Origin: Cristatella mucedo
Taxonomy: Eukaryota > Bryozoa > Phylactolaemata > Cristatellidae
DNA length: 64,000 bases
Assembly (NCBI GenBank): GCA_009760855.2
Contig: WPIO01000024.1
Coordinates: forward strand, 2,358,501-2,422,500
Direction: 5' to 3'
Positions within the stretch are counted from its first letter, which is position 1, and each line of letters starts with the position of its first letter. Below the pieces are notes generated by a model. The model did not search any database. It was given only the letters and a program-made list of their open reading frames with translations, and was not told the DNA's origin. The translations under genes were made by a program, and so were the position numbers. Positions 10,251 through 21,192 of the stretch are shown here, piece by piece.

Positions 10251-10339
10251 GACAGAGGGTCATTCTTCAGACCTGTTAATATCTCGTTCAATGCACGACA
10301 ATGAGTTCATGCTCGAGCCACATAGCATCTCCTACGGCG

Positions 10340-10515
10340 AAGGTAGCATCTGTAACATCGAAGCCTAGCGGGAAGGTACTTATACCACACGACACGGGTC
10401 GTGGGCTTCAATCCTGCAGCACGAGATTTTTGTTAGTCAGCTGCAAGTGGCTGATAGCCATTGACGGACGCTCTCCTGCTGCCATACTGGTATATGAGGC
10501 TGTTGAATTAGCGAG
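10340..10515 (+). mobile_element. SINE-1 relic
   Basis: A degraded tRNA-like head (GAAGCCTAGCGGGAAGGTAC as A-box region, GGGCTTCAATCCTGC as B-box region). The SINE-1 body follows (GCTGCAAGTGGCTGATAGCC ... CTCTCCTGCTGCCATAC) and a TGAGGCTGTTGAATTAGC tail. Confidence 0.65.
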
Positions 10516-10689
10516 ATCTCTCGTCACTTTATTCTTAACATCTACACGGAGAAAGATAGCACAAGCTCCCATACGGGAAGGCGTGAGTCGGGCAGCCGAA
10601 GAAATAGGGTGTTCGTTCCAAGCACTTCTCCCACGGGTGCCAATGTTCCACTTCGCTCAACATCCATCAGGATTATGGACAACTGCCTA

Positions 10690-12285
10690 AGGGTGGCAAA
10701 AACTGAATTTGCACAATGCCCATCTCTAATTCTCTAAAGCTGCTCTCACTGTGTAACCAGTAACATTCTATGGAGCAAAAATGACAGGAATGCCAACAAG
10801 CTAGCCCTGCTAGATCTATCAGCTGCTTTCGACAGTATTGGTCAAGATATCCTACCTGGATGGTTGAGAACAACGATCGGTCTGGCAGACGAGGCACTGA
10901 CAGGATTCAGATCGTACTTGTCCGATCGTGTTCAATCCGTGTCGTGTGGCGAGCCAGGTCTCATTAGCTTTTTATATTTTGATAGAGTGGTATATTTATA
11001 TAGAGTGATTATTCTTATATTAGCTAATTTACCAGCCTAATTTGTATAGGGGCAGAAGAGCCTTAACGGCTATCACCACCGTTTGCCGTGAGTAATAAAG
11101 GATCGCCCTCTTCAGGATTCAAACGCACGACCTCGGTCGTGAAGAGGGAACACCTTATCTCCTGAGCTATCACGGCCCCGATCCACCAGACCCTTCAAAT
11201 GTGCAGTCCCACAAGAGTCAGTTCTTGGTTCGTTGCTGTTCTCCATTTATACTGAACCACTGAGAAAAGTGATTCGGCTCCAAGGAATCGGCTATCACTT
11301 TTATGCTGCCGATACCGAGCTGTAACATGCAGCAGTGAACGATAAAATGAATGCTTACATTGCAGACATTCCATCATAGATGTCGGCAAAACAACAGAAG
11401 GGCTACTCATAGGACACCCCAAGTGTGTGGCTGGACTAGACGACTTTGCTCTTCTGATAAGTGATGCTATTGTGCTACTGTCAAACTGTGCTCAGAATTT
11501 AGGTGTTCGTCTTTGACAAATACCCATTTTTTGAAATTTCCTAAAGAAGACTGCATCAAAATATAGCCATCACGTTGGATCCATATCTAAATTTAAGGAC
11601 TACCGACGATGGTGACTTCAAAGAAATTAACTAACTCCCTGTTTCTGTCTCGGCTAGATTATTTCAATTCCAATTCGGTTGGGCAACCGAAAAAGCCACC
11701 AGGCCACTAAAGTGGGTGATGAATATGGTTTCGGGGCTAGTTAACAAATCCCAGAGGTTTGGCCAAGTGCCTCTGCTGAAGGAGCTTCGATGGCTTCCGG
11801 TTAATCAACAGATAAAGAGTAAAGTTCTTACGCTGACCCACAAGGCCTGCCGTGGCTCTGCTCATTCAAACCTAGCTGAACTGCTGCACCAGTTTCAGCA
11901 TCCTCGTACCCTCAGGTTCTCTATGGATAATAAATTAGCAGTTCCATTGCCATGCTTAAAGATCGTTGGCAACAGAAGCTCGTGCTCTGCAGGTACTACA
12001 CTGTGGAACTCACTTCCACAATACTTATGCAATGACATATACTCTCCTGCTGCCAACTGTGGCACAGCCTTTTCAGCCGTCCTGAGCTGCTACTTCCATG
12101 CCACTCACTATCTCAACTGCTCTCCTGACTCAGCTATGGTTCTCCCTTTCACATTGTTGTGTGAGATGAAGTCTGTTGGCTACAGAATGGGCACAGACCG
12201 CTGTTTAGGCTTTGTGTGCTCTATAGAAAACTCTCCTCTGTAAAACCTACTTATTCTTTGTAGCTTTGTACAGATGAGATACATT
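10690..12285 (+). mobile_element. LINE-B copy (second L2/CR1-type family), interrupted by SINE-1
   Basis: A decayed plus-strand LINE distinct from L2-A. RT motif A is seen as [18 protein letters not shown] (about 10805-10858) and GFRSYLSDRVQSVS follows. After a SINE-1 insertion, motif B appears as AVPQESVLGSLLFSIYTEPL (about 11200-11260) and motif C as YHFYAADTEL (about 11295-11325). NLGV and SSRLDY-like remnants follow, then a C-terminal block at 11716-12243 (KELRWLPVNQQIKSKVLTLT, LAELLHQFQHPRTLRFSMDN). It ends near CTCTCCTCTGTAAAACC. Several stops and frameshifts mean it cannot encode active protein. Confidence 0.75.
11000..11180 (-). mobile_element. SINE-1 inserted in LINE-B
   Basis: Read on the minus strand it starts GGGGCCGTGATAGCTCAGGA (good A box, TAGCTCAGGAG), has a B box GTTTGAATCC, then the body with CGGTGGTGATAGCCGTTAAG and ends near ATACAAATTAGGC. 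It separates RT motifs A and B of the surrounding LINE-B copy, so it is younger than that copy. Confidence 0.8.
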
Positions 12286-12354
12286 ACACATCTATGCATG
12301 GCAAAAGCCAAGTGACCAAAAAAAGGGTTTCTGCATGAGCAGCCGGCTGAATCT

Positions 12355-13775
12355 ATAATGATAAAAATAATAGGACACATATGTTGACCTCAGAGAACTT
12401 GATCTCTTTCTATGCACTTTACACATGCTGCAAAGGAAGCATAGCAACATGGCTATTGATAACATGCACAACATCAGTACGGACAAGCACACATGAAAGT
12501 ATTCACACATGCCCAGGTAATGCTGTAACAGATGCGTTTACAGCGTCTCCTAAAATGTCGTGAAGTCAAGAGATGTCACGACATCAGTCGGGGGGGGGGT
12601 AGCTCCAGGCTTCGGGAGCACGCGAATTGAAGGCACAATCTTCATTGGAATTGGGGTTGGTTCGAGGCACAGCTACACGACTAGATTCAGAAGAGCTGTT
12701 GGTGCGATGCCTGACCTGATTGGGAAGTAATAGACAGGTAGGCTAGAGCAAGAGACTTAAGGGACCTAAGAGTGCAGGGCAATACCTTGAGGTCTATAAT
12801 CTGCTTGATGGGGAGCCAGTACATACCGGTGAGAAGTGGTGTAATGTGGCACTCACAACGGACAAGCCTGGCTGCAATGGTTTGGGCCAGCTTTAAGCAC
12901 CTTATTTCACAGGCTGGAAAGTTTGCAAGCAGTGAGTTATAGAAGGCAAGATGGGATGTAAAAAATGCATAGACCAACATGGATGTGGTATCCCTGTCTA
13001 TGCAGGCCCGGAGTTTTGCCCCTTTAGGTAGCTGATAGAAGGTACAATCGGCTGTGGAGCTGATGTGGTCGTTTAGTGAATGGTCACTTTGGACTAGATA
13101 TGCTGGCAAAGCCCATTTTGAGGGAGAAGTTGTCCAATTTCTGAGTAATACTAGGCTTGCTCATTCCTAGTAAGCTGGTTTTATCATAATTCAATTTGTG
13201 ACAGATTGCTGCGATCTAGGTGGGAATGACAGCAATATGTACAGCACGGATTGCTAAAAGGCTGTGAAGGATCAAAGTTCGGGTGCATCTACATGTCCTC
13301 TGCATAAAATTGAAAGCACAGTTTGGGCTGGGGGCTTATATCGTCAAGAGGGAGAGTGTGAATTGCAAAAAACATCCCAGAGGCTTGGTGTACCTATACT
13401 TTAGAGGCTCATTGGATTACTTTTGACTGTTAACATCAATGCTCTTCAGTCCTCCATTTAAATAGGACCTAAACCATTGCAACGTAGTGCCAGCGATGCC
13501 CAGGCTGAGATGAGATGAGATGGAGGATGACATGGTGCAGGATAATAATAATAATAATGTACTTGATAAAGCGCCCTCAGAGAACTTAATCTCTTTCTAG
13601 GCGCTTTACATTTGCTGCAAAGGGATGAGGGGCACACGAGAAAGACTTGGTGATCAACAGTGTCAAATGCTGCCGAAAGATCTAGCAAAACAATCAGAGA
13701 GACACTACCTAGGTATTTGCTCCTGAGAAGGTCGTTATGTACCTGCAGCCAGATGAAATATCTGCACCGCTCCAA
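12355..13775 (-). mobile_element. Old L2-A LINE copy, split by a younger L2-A tip
   Basis: A minus-strand copy with its 3' tip at 12366-12440 (CTCAGAGAACTTGATCTC). A decayed C-terminal coding region follows at 12687-13109 (SLNDHISSTADCTFYQL, LRACIDRDTTSMLVYAF, ITPLLTGMYWLPIKQIIDLK). The homologue of the loop after motif A is at 13440-13535. The copy resumes after a nested insertion at about 13645-13775 with [18 protein letters not shown] (RT motif A). Stops and frameshifts are frequent, and the 5' end is missing. Confidence 0.75.
13537..13640 (-). mobile_element. L2-A 3' tip only (about 100 bp), nested
   Basis: An (ATT)n tail (TAATAATAATAATAATG on the plus strand, 13541-13559) with a well preserved stem-loop end (AAAGCGCC ... 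GGGCGCTTT). It is inserted in an older L2-A copy whose sequence continues on either side. An extremely 5'-truncated insertion. Confidence 0.8.
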
Positions 13776-13779
13776 ATTT

Positions 13780-15060
13780 TACACAACTTCACTTCTTGCC
13801 TGGTTCTCACTTTCACGCAATGAAACTGGCCGGTTCAGTGCTCAAGTACTTACAACTATCAGCTTCAAGCCTTTATTTCTAGGCAGCAAAATAGGCTCAC
13901 GAGTGTCTGCTATGGAGTACTAGTCCATTGGTATCAAACAGACAGTAATCCATCAAGTCTACAGCAAACCACTGGTGATCGTGTTCCATGCTCCAAGAGC
14001 ATATTTGACGTTTTCAGTGCCAGCAGTAGGCAAGTAATCCTTGCAAAATTCTCGGCTGGCAGGATATAATTTAAGAAGTGCATATAGCTTGGACTCCCAC
14101 CCATTCTATCACGAGGATCTTCACTCTAGTATTTGGAAAACGGCTAGGTAGTCTATTAAGACAAATGTTAGGTTCGTATCGTTAAAGAGGTGAACGTTCA
14201 TAAAACTGTTGGTCCTGTATGATCAAATGCTAAGCCTAAACCGTGGCTAGCAGCTAGTAGTTGAACCACACGTTGGAATACTAACGAACGCTCACAATGT
14301 GGGCACACGTTGTATATAGGATCGCTAAACAGCTTGGTCTGGTCAGGTCATGCATTGAGGCACTACACAAAGTAAACATCGACCTTCAATACATAATCAG
14401 GTTGCCAAGAGTACAAGTATGGGAGACGTCTCTAGTGGATGCAACAATATGCAAGTATGGGTCCATGCTATTTGCCGAGCACATTAAGCTTGTAGCTAAC
14501 CGCTGAAAAAGGAAGCAAACTCGGCAGCAAATAGGTAGAAAAACTAATGAAACAGTAACCACTGAATTCTGGCACTCATCTGTCGTTCGCTGAACTGCTA
14601 GGCTTCCGATTTGTTAACGTTTATTAAGATCCGCCTGCACATACAAGCATTTTGCATGCTTAACTATTCTGAAGGTGATAGCACGAGACAAAAACTAGTA
14701 TGGCATCAATGTAAAAAAATTCAAGACCGGCTGACTCAAAAGTCTCATTTACACAGTAGCAGAAGAACCCGGGCGGTTATCGCCTGCCCTCGCAGCAGCT
14801 GGCAATGAGCGATTGCCTGCTTCGTGACCGGAACCGCAACCCGAGTCAAGAGGCATGTGCACCTCACGTGCCCAGAGGCACGCTGCCCAGCAAGACTCCG
14901 TAGGTCAGCTCCCTAGGGTTAGCAGCAAGCAAAAGGTTCAAGGTTGGCCATGTTAAGATACTTCGGGAAGGCCCACGGTCTGCAAGCATTTGCCCATCTT
15001 TGAGCGATGGAGAAAGAGGCCGACCGTGACAATGCAGTAGCTGCAGGGCAAGCACTTGCA
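13780..15060. other. Intron 5 sequence, nothing recognised
   Basis: No exon, repeat family or RNA gene recognised in about 1.3 kb directly downstream of exon 5. Open frames are short and show no domain. Confidence 0.45.
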
Positions 15061-15064
15061 TTAC

Positions 15065-15142
15065 CTTTCAGCAGGTGGGATAGCTGTCAAGGACATCATG
15101 ATGTTCCCAGCGGCATAAATGGCCGAGACGTAGAGAATCGTT
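15065..15142 (-). CDS. Peptide transporter (SLC15-like) exon 5: TM3
   Basis: Completes Arg124 and encodes residues 125-149 plus two bases of codon 150. The translation TILYVSAIYAAGNIMMSLTA then IPPAE matches TM3 of PEPT2 (TIIYLSLVYVLGHVIKSLGALP). The acceptor ATATTGTAG ends at 15143 and the donor GTAATG starts at 15064. The exon is 78 bp and keeps phase 2 on both sides. Confidence 0.88.
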
Positions 15143-15334
15143 CTACAATATGAGATGCTGTCATGGTGCACGGCAAAGGAAGCCAGCAAGGCCCGGTGCC
15201 TAGTTCGATGTGGTCGCAGCAGGGCAGAAATCAGAAGTAGCAGCAGCAGCAGGCCACGTGGCATATCGGTGCATCCGTGCATGTACAATGCACTCGATTG
15301 GCGGATGGTGGTTTTGCAGAGTCAGCCTACGATA

Positions 15335-15487
15335 GCTATTATTGTAAATATAATTCATTTGTATTGCGCCTCAGGAGAACTTAATCTCCATTCATGCGCT
15401 TCACATATGCCACGGGGCTCGAGCCCACGACCTCAGCCAGACCTTGGTCGGGGCAAGCAAGAAGCGCATGCTGTAGCGCCAACAGAA
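15335..15487 (-). mobile_element. SINE-2 (tRNA head with L2-A 3' tail)
   Basis: The best copy of SINE-2. On the minus strand: tRNA-like head with GGTCGTGGGCTCGAGCCCCG (B box region), then GTGAAGCGCATGAATG, then GAGATTAAGTTCTCCTGAGG CGC and an ATACAAATGAATTAT tail. The last 55-60 bp follow the L2-A 3' end (GAGATTAAGTTCTCTGAGGG CGC ... GTGAATTATTATT), as expected for a SINE mobilised by that LINE. Confidence 0.7.
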
Positions 15488-15489
15488 TC

Positions 15490-16190
15490 TTGACTGCTGA
15501 CGGTCAGCTATCCTCATCAATCGAACGTTATTAACCCTGGAGCAGCAACGATTGTGAACTGCAACTAAGACCGGCGCACCAAAGACGGACGATGCTAGGC
15601 CGAGGAGAAGCGAGGGCTACTCTTCTGACTCTCTCCGACAATCAGCCCAAAAATGTTTAGCCCTAAAAATCGATAAACTGCAGAGTTATAATCGGCATCT
15701 CAATTGCATCATGTCACATTCTATCATAATGCCTTTACAGTCACGACCAGGAGATGAATTTGTTCGCAAGAAAAGTTTTCGGCTCAACTTGCTGATACTG
15801 CATGCAGGCACAGCATCGATCGACATGTTACAAGCAAGTGCACTTTATATGTTGCTGTCAAATGAAATCGCTGGTCTGCAGATGGTGACACGAAAAGACA
15901 CACGTAGCACATTGGCACGGCCAAAACAAGAGCAAAATTCAGTTTAGCACACATGCCTATAAAAAAAACAGCAGTCCTGACAGAAGGTATCAAAATTGCA
16001 ATGAACTCCCTGCATTCGGCCCAAGAGCGACATACACTTAAGTTTTCGCCACATCGCAGCACACCGCTAGCCAAAATAGCACAGGTCAGTCAGGCAGCTA
16101 TGTCCTCAGCAGCAACAAGATGGTGCTATACAGGGCAGCCTTGCAGTTGCATGCTAAGCAACAAGAAGAAAGTGCTGTGTCAGGTCCATG
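15490..16190. other. Intron 4 sequence, nothing recognised
   Basis: No exon or repeat recognised between SINE-2 and the LTR-like stretch. Confidence 0.4.
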
Positions 16191-16194
16191 CTTC

Positions 16195-16660
16195 CCTACC
16201 CTAGAGTAGGCGGACCCACTGACATTCGATATGTCCGGCTGGGCATTGCCTTACCCCGGAAGGGCAAAGCCTGGGGTAAGCTCCCAGAGGCCCGAGGACC
16301 GGAACTTGGGACAGCATGCTCGCTCTCTTTCGGCTGAAGCTCTCGACGGTGGTGGACGTCCGCTCCGTCTACCACAGAGTACTCAGCTAGCCGGGTCTTG
16401 GACGGCATACGGTTGTACTGGTGAGGCGGTGTCCTACGACGGTGCGACTGTGGAAGCCGACTGAGAACTAACACGTTTGTTTGCGCTTGCGGTGTCATGC
16501 CCCTGTAGTTTACCTTGTATAGGACTTTCCTCTGTAGACTTGTTGAGTTACCCCTTTGTATAGCGCATGCGTGTGTATTATATAAAGTGTTGCGTACCCG
16601 GTCGATCACGCATGAACCACAGTTACCGCAGGGCCCGACGTAACGACCTAGAACGGACAT
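16195..16660 (+). other. LTR-like stretch (tentative)
   Basis: A GC-balanced stretch unlike its AT-rich surroundings. It has a TATA-like TATTATATAAAG at 16576-16587, about 45 bp upstream of a GCAGGGCCCGACGTAACGA segment. The order (promoter-like element, short R-like region, then a possible primer-site-like stretch) resembles the 3' part of a retrotransposon LTR. No second copy is in the window and TG...CA ends were not fixed. A 154-codon open frame on the minus strand (16196-16660) has no recognisable domain. Confidence 0.2.
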
Positions 16661-17655
16661 AGATAGTAGGGGGCCCTATTGGGAATAGGCTAGTACCCGT
16701 GAACTCGGCTGCACTTCAACGAGAATGCAAACTATAGGCCATACCTCAGCCATGCATCTTGCGAATAGATGAGTAAAGAAAATAAGTTAGTACGTTGAAG
16801 TTGGGGGCTAACGACTATCAAGATGCTACTCATCGTTTGCTGACACTACAGATGCTAGCACCTTCTACAGGCAGCATATTAACCAGCACCAGTCGCACGA
16901 CATTCATGAATAGAAATCATGCTTCTGGCTTATTGATCACGCTTCCTGGATTCTGAATTGTGCAAATTGGCCAATAAATTTGAATCTAAAATTAAGGCAC
17001 ACATGTAAAAAATACCAACGTCAAACATGTGCACAGAGAACCATCAGTGCCCGTGTAACTCTTTTGACAGCAGGCAAGGCAGCAAACCTATAAGAACTCT
17101 CTATACGCAGCTGCAAACAACAGAATGTTCCAGCATGTCATGTAAAAATTCGCCCGTCCAACGAATACACCAGAAGAACCTTCTGAACTCTTCTCCCTTC
17201 CCAGACATCCGGTTGGTAGTAGCTCAGTCAGTTACTACTGATTGCCACATCTATAAGATAGCATTGGTAGCCAAAATACATTCCCCCACATGACACAAAC
17301 TGGAGGTGTTTGACCACCCGAACCAATACTCTTGACAATTTGGTTTAGAAATTCCTTAAAAATCGCTCCAAGTGAAACAGACAGAAAAATACTTTTCAGC
17401 TCACAAGTGAATTTTGTTCTGGCCCGTGATTGAGAAGAGCTTTATAGTCCATTAACTAGAGTGTGCAAAAGCACGACTCCGTGAAATTCGGAAGATACAT
17501 ATTAAAACTCCAAGCACAGTAAAACGTTATAGGCAGCTTTTTCTTCGCTTTGCAAGTTTGTTTATGCAGAGCACAAGCATACACAGTGGATCTGAATCTT
17601 AGCTCAGCAGCAAGGTGCACTTGCACGTCACTATACAAAGTCGCTGGTTAAAGTT
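16661..17655. other. Intron 4 sequence, nothing recognised
   Basis: AT-rich non-coding sequence without a recognised element. Confidence 0.4.
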
Positions 17656-17659
17656 TCAC

Positions 17660-17757
17660 GGTTTTCAATTATTTATTGCCACTGCAAGCGGGCGCGATAA
17701 GCTCTGCTTCTGCTTCTGACGCCATATAAATGAGGTTGCTGAATCGGCTGACCTTTC
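17660..17757 (+). mobile_element. SINE-1 3' part
   Basis: Body and tail of SINE-1 only (TTATTGCCACTGCAAGCGGG ... CATATAAATGAGGTTGCTGAATCGGCTGA). The tRNA head is missing. It directly abuts the 17-bp satellite. Confidence 0.55.
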
Positions 17758-17760
17758 TCT

Positions 17761-18482
17761 TCTAGCACAGATTATATTCTAGCACAGATTATATTCTATC
17801 ACAGATTATATTCTATCACAGATTATATTCTATCACAGATTATATTCTAGCACAGATTATATTCTATCACAGATTATATTCTAGCACAGATTATATTCTA
17901 GCACAGATTATATTCTAGCACAGATTATATTCTATCACAGATTATATTCTATCACAGATTATATTCTATCACAGATTATATTCTATCACAGATTATATTC
18001 TATCACAGATTATATTCTATCACAGATTATATTCTATCACAGATTATATTCTATCACAGATTATATTCTATCACAGATTATATTCTAGCACAGATTATAT
18101 TCTATCACAGATTATATTCTAGCACAGATTATATTCTATCACAGATTATATTCTATCACAGATTATATTCTAGCACAGATTATATTCTATCACAGATTAT
18201 ATTCTATCACAGATTATATTCTAGCACAGATTATATTCTATCACAGATTATATTCTATCACAGATTATATTCTATCACAGATTATATTCTATCACAGATT
18301 ATATTCTATCACAGATTATATTCTATCACAGATTATATTCTATCACAGATTATATTCTATCACAGATTATATTCTATCACAGATTATATTCTATCACAGA
18401 TTATATTCTATCACAGATTATATTCTATCACAGATTATATTCTAGCACAGATTATATTCTAGCACAGATTATATTCTAGCAC
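17761..18482. repeat. 17-bp tandem satellite, about 43 copies
   Basis: A near-perfect array of the unit TCTAKCACAGATTATAT (17 bp). The only variation I can see is at position 5: G in copies 1, 2, 6, 8-10, 20, 22, 25, 28 and 41-43, T in the others. It ends at CTAGCACTAGGAGG. There are no unique spacers, so it is not a CRISPR. It lies in intron 4 of the transporter. Confidence 0.97.
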
Positions 18483-18608
18483 TAGGAGGCCTCCTTGTGT
18501 ATGCACAACTGCTCCGCCACATCATGATGGGGCGGAGCAAAGTAGTGTCAAAGCATATTTCACTGCCCGCCCTAGAGGCGAAAATGACGATTCAATCGAG
18601 ATAGCCAG

Positions 18609-18715
18609 TCATAATAATAACAATATTATATAATAAATTGGATATGGTGCCCTCAGAGAACTTAATCTCTTTCTATGCACTTTACATTTGCTGCAAAGGA
18701 AGCACTATCGATATA
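18609..18715 (-). mobile_element. L2-A 3' tip
   Basis: An AT-rich tail (ATAATAATAACAATATTAT) followed by GGTGCCCTCAGAGAACTTAA, TCTCTTTCTATGCACTTTAC and ATTTGCTGCAAAGG, i.e. the reverse complement of the L2-A 3' end. It is diverged in the GCGC stem. Confidence 0.75.
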
Positions 18716-19296
18716 GCCCCACGAACAAGAGCTCAGAAGGCCTTGTCTGACCTTGGTCTGGTGCTCTGCAGATTGAGCATGGTAATACTGCGCTGGGGTG
18801 AGGTCAGACTCCAACTACCAAATTCGGAGTGGATGGCATTATGCATGATTTACCACACCCTATATGCCGGCCACGGACATCACAGCTAGTGTCACGGGCC
18901 TTATCAAAAGCTCTTGCAATCTCCCGCAAACGCAGGCAGCAGCAGCAACAGCTGTCTTGAAGCCATACACCGAGTACGGCAATCGCCATGTTCGATGCCC
19001 ACGCCTGACAGAAATGCATGCCAGTGGCGTTTCTAGGCAAGCTGACAAGAGCAGCCAGTCGGTCCTGTTATGGCCAGTGGGCAGTGGGCGTGGACTTCGT
19101 TGGCATGTGGCAGTCACCTGCACCAGAACGACTAGCAAAGCTGCCCACTCAGCCAACGACAGCATACATAAATAACAGAACAAAAGGCCTTCCAGTGAGT
19201 CTAGCATGCCCGCCATGTGTGCGGCAGGGTACAGTGAGCTATGCAAAATGCAAGCTCGTGGTGTCTTCTCTCTCTTTTTTCTCACTATATATATAA

Positions 19297-19299
19297 ATA

Positions 19300-19330
<31 letters not shown>

Positions 19331-19335
19331 GTGTG
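19297..19335. repeat. (GT)n microsatellite
   Basis: A GT tract with one GC interruption, followed after about 50 bp by a long (CT)n tract. Confidence 0.95.
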
Positions 19336-19387
19336 TCTTCTCTCATTATCTCGCTTGCTCTCTCTCTTGCTTTCACTGTCTTCACTG

Positions 19388-19600
<213 letters not shown>

Positions 19601-19622
19601 CTCATGACACGATGCGGCTCAC

Positions 19623-19764
19623 CTGTACCGTCCCAGCCAGCCGTCGGCCAAGATGGCGCCGAGCACGGGCGAGAAGTAGCAGAGCATGGTGAAGGAGTGA
19701 TACAGAGCCGTGCTAGTGCGCTCGCCCATCAGCAGGTACTGGGTGAAGTACAGAACCAGGACGG
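19623..19764 (-). CDS. Peptide transporter (SLC15-like) exon 4: end of TM1 and TM2
   Basis: Completes Ala77 and encodes residues 78-123 plus two bases of codon 124. The translation AVLVLYFTQYLLMGERTSTA then LYHSFTMLCYFSPVLGAILA and DGWLGRYR matches PEPT2 (AVLILYFLYFLHWNEDTSTSIYH...). It includes the conserved proton-binding His (H99, human PEPT1 H57) and the TPILGAxIADSWLGK-type block. The acceptor CTCATTGCAG ends at 19765 and the donor GTGAGC starts at 19622. Phase 1 in, phase 2 out. Confidence 0.95.
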
Positions 19765-19769
19765 CTGCA

Positions 19770-20205
19770 ATGAGCGAAAAACCAGCGATGGCCGTCAACC
19801 GACAGGCAGAATTGGCAGAGTTGGATGGCAAGGACCGTTGAACAAAACCATGGGAAGCAAACACTTGACAGGCGAGCAAGCTGGGCATCAACCACATTCG
19901 CAAGCACACGAAGACGACTGAGACTCGCACCCAAAACGCCGGAGACAGAGAGAGCCCTCGTGGACACTTAAGGATCAAATGCCGTGAACCTAAATAGATA
20001 CACACTCGCCGTGCCAATACTTAATGCTGACAAGCGATGACCGGCAGGCGAAACCAGCCACTCTTTTGTCTGAATGCAGAACTTTGTTTATAACACGAAC
20101 AAGAGAAGGCAATTTCGTTAGACAATTTGCTACAATTATGGTTGCTGCCTCCTTGCACGCAGCTGCATTGCTCAGCTTTAGCCTCGTCGTGCCCTCGAGT
20201 CCTCT
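19770..20205. other. Intron 3 sequence, nothing recognised
   Basis: Non-coding sequence between exon 4 and a LINE-B relic. Confidence 0.4.
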
Positions 20206-20209
20206 GCGG

Positions 20210-20535
20210 ACAGTAAATTAGCTGTTCCATTCCTTTGGCTAAAGATCGTTGGCGTGTTGAGGCTGTTGCTCTGCATGTCCTAGACTTTGGAACTCACTTC
20301 TACAATTCTTGAGCAATGTCATCTCTACTGCTGCCGACTGTGGCGCATCCTTTCTAGCCATCCAGCTCTGCTACTTGAATGCAACTCACTTCCTCGACTT
20401 TCTTCCTGACTCAGCTACACTTCTTAGTTACACTCGACTTCGCTACTCAGCTACACTTATTTTCTCTTTGTTAGGTGAGATAAAATCTGCTGGCTACCGT
20501 ATGTACAAACCAAAAGCCAATTCGGTTTAGAGTGA
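20210..20535 (+). mobile_element. LINE-B 3' relic
   Basis: Parallels the C-terminal/3' region of the LINE-B copies at 12 kb and 34 kb: GTAAATTAGCTGTTCCATTC, AAAGATCGTTGGC, GACTTTGGAACTCACTTCTA and CTGACTCAGCTACACTTCTT. An internal duplication CTCAGCTACACTT is visible. Decayed. Confidence 0.65.
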
Positions 20536-20599
20536 GCCATAGAAGAATCTTCAATGCCATGTCACTTAGTCCTTGGGGTTTTGTTGCATTATAGATGGA

Positions 20600-20888
<289 letters not shown>

Positions 20889-20978
20889 TCCCATAACGAC
20901 AGTTTTGATGGTGATCCTCTTTTCTACATCGTAAGTTGCTTTGCTTGTCACGCTGGTTTGGCTGTGTACAGGCAGCAA

Positions 20979-21062
20979 AATAATAATAATAATAATAATA
21001 ATATTGCACTTGATAAAGCGCCCTCAGAGAACTTAATCTCTTTCTAGGCGCTTTACATTTAT
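20979..21062 (-). mobile_element. L2-A 3' tip
   Basis: An (ATT)n tail (20981-21003) and an intact stem-loop end (GCACTTGATAAAGCGCCCTC ... TCTAGGCGCTTTACATTT). Truncated to about 80 bp. Sequence identical or nearly identical to the long young copies. Confidence 0.85.
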
Positions 21063-21192
21063 AGTTCTGCATAGATGTAAAGCCACGACGATGGTATAAC
21101 GATGCTGTAAGGCCTTCCAAAGCAGCATGAACGAAGCAGAGGCACTAGTCACGTGTCAGACAAGTAATGAAAAGATCAAAGACGCTGCTTAC

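Noticed and set aside
16196-16660. A 154-codon minus-strand open frame
   Set aside because: No recognisable domain; it overlaps a tentative LTR-like stretch inside an intron.
17761-18482. Regular array that could be mistaken for a CRISPR
   Set aside because: 17-bp units are directly adjacent with no unique spacers, and the context is an animal intron.
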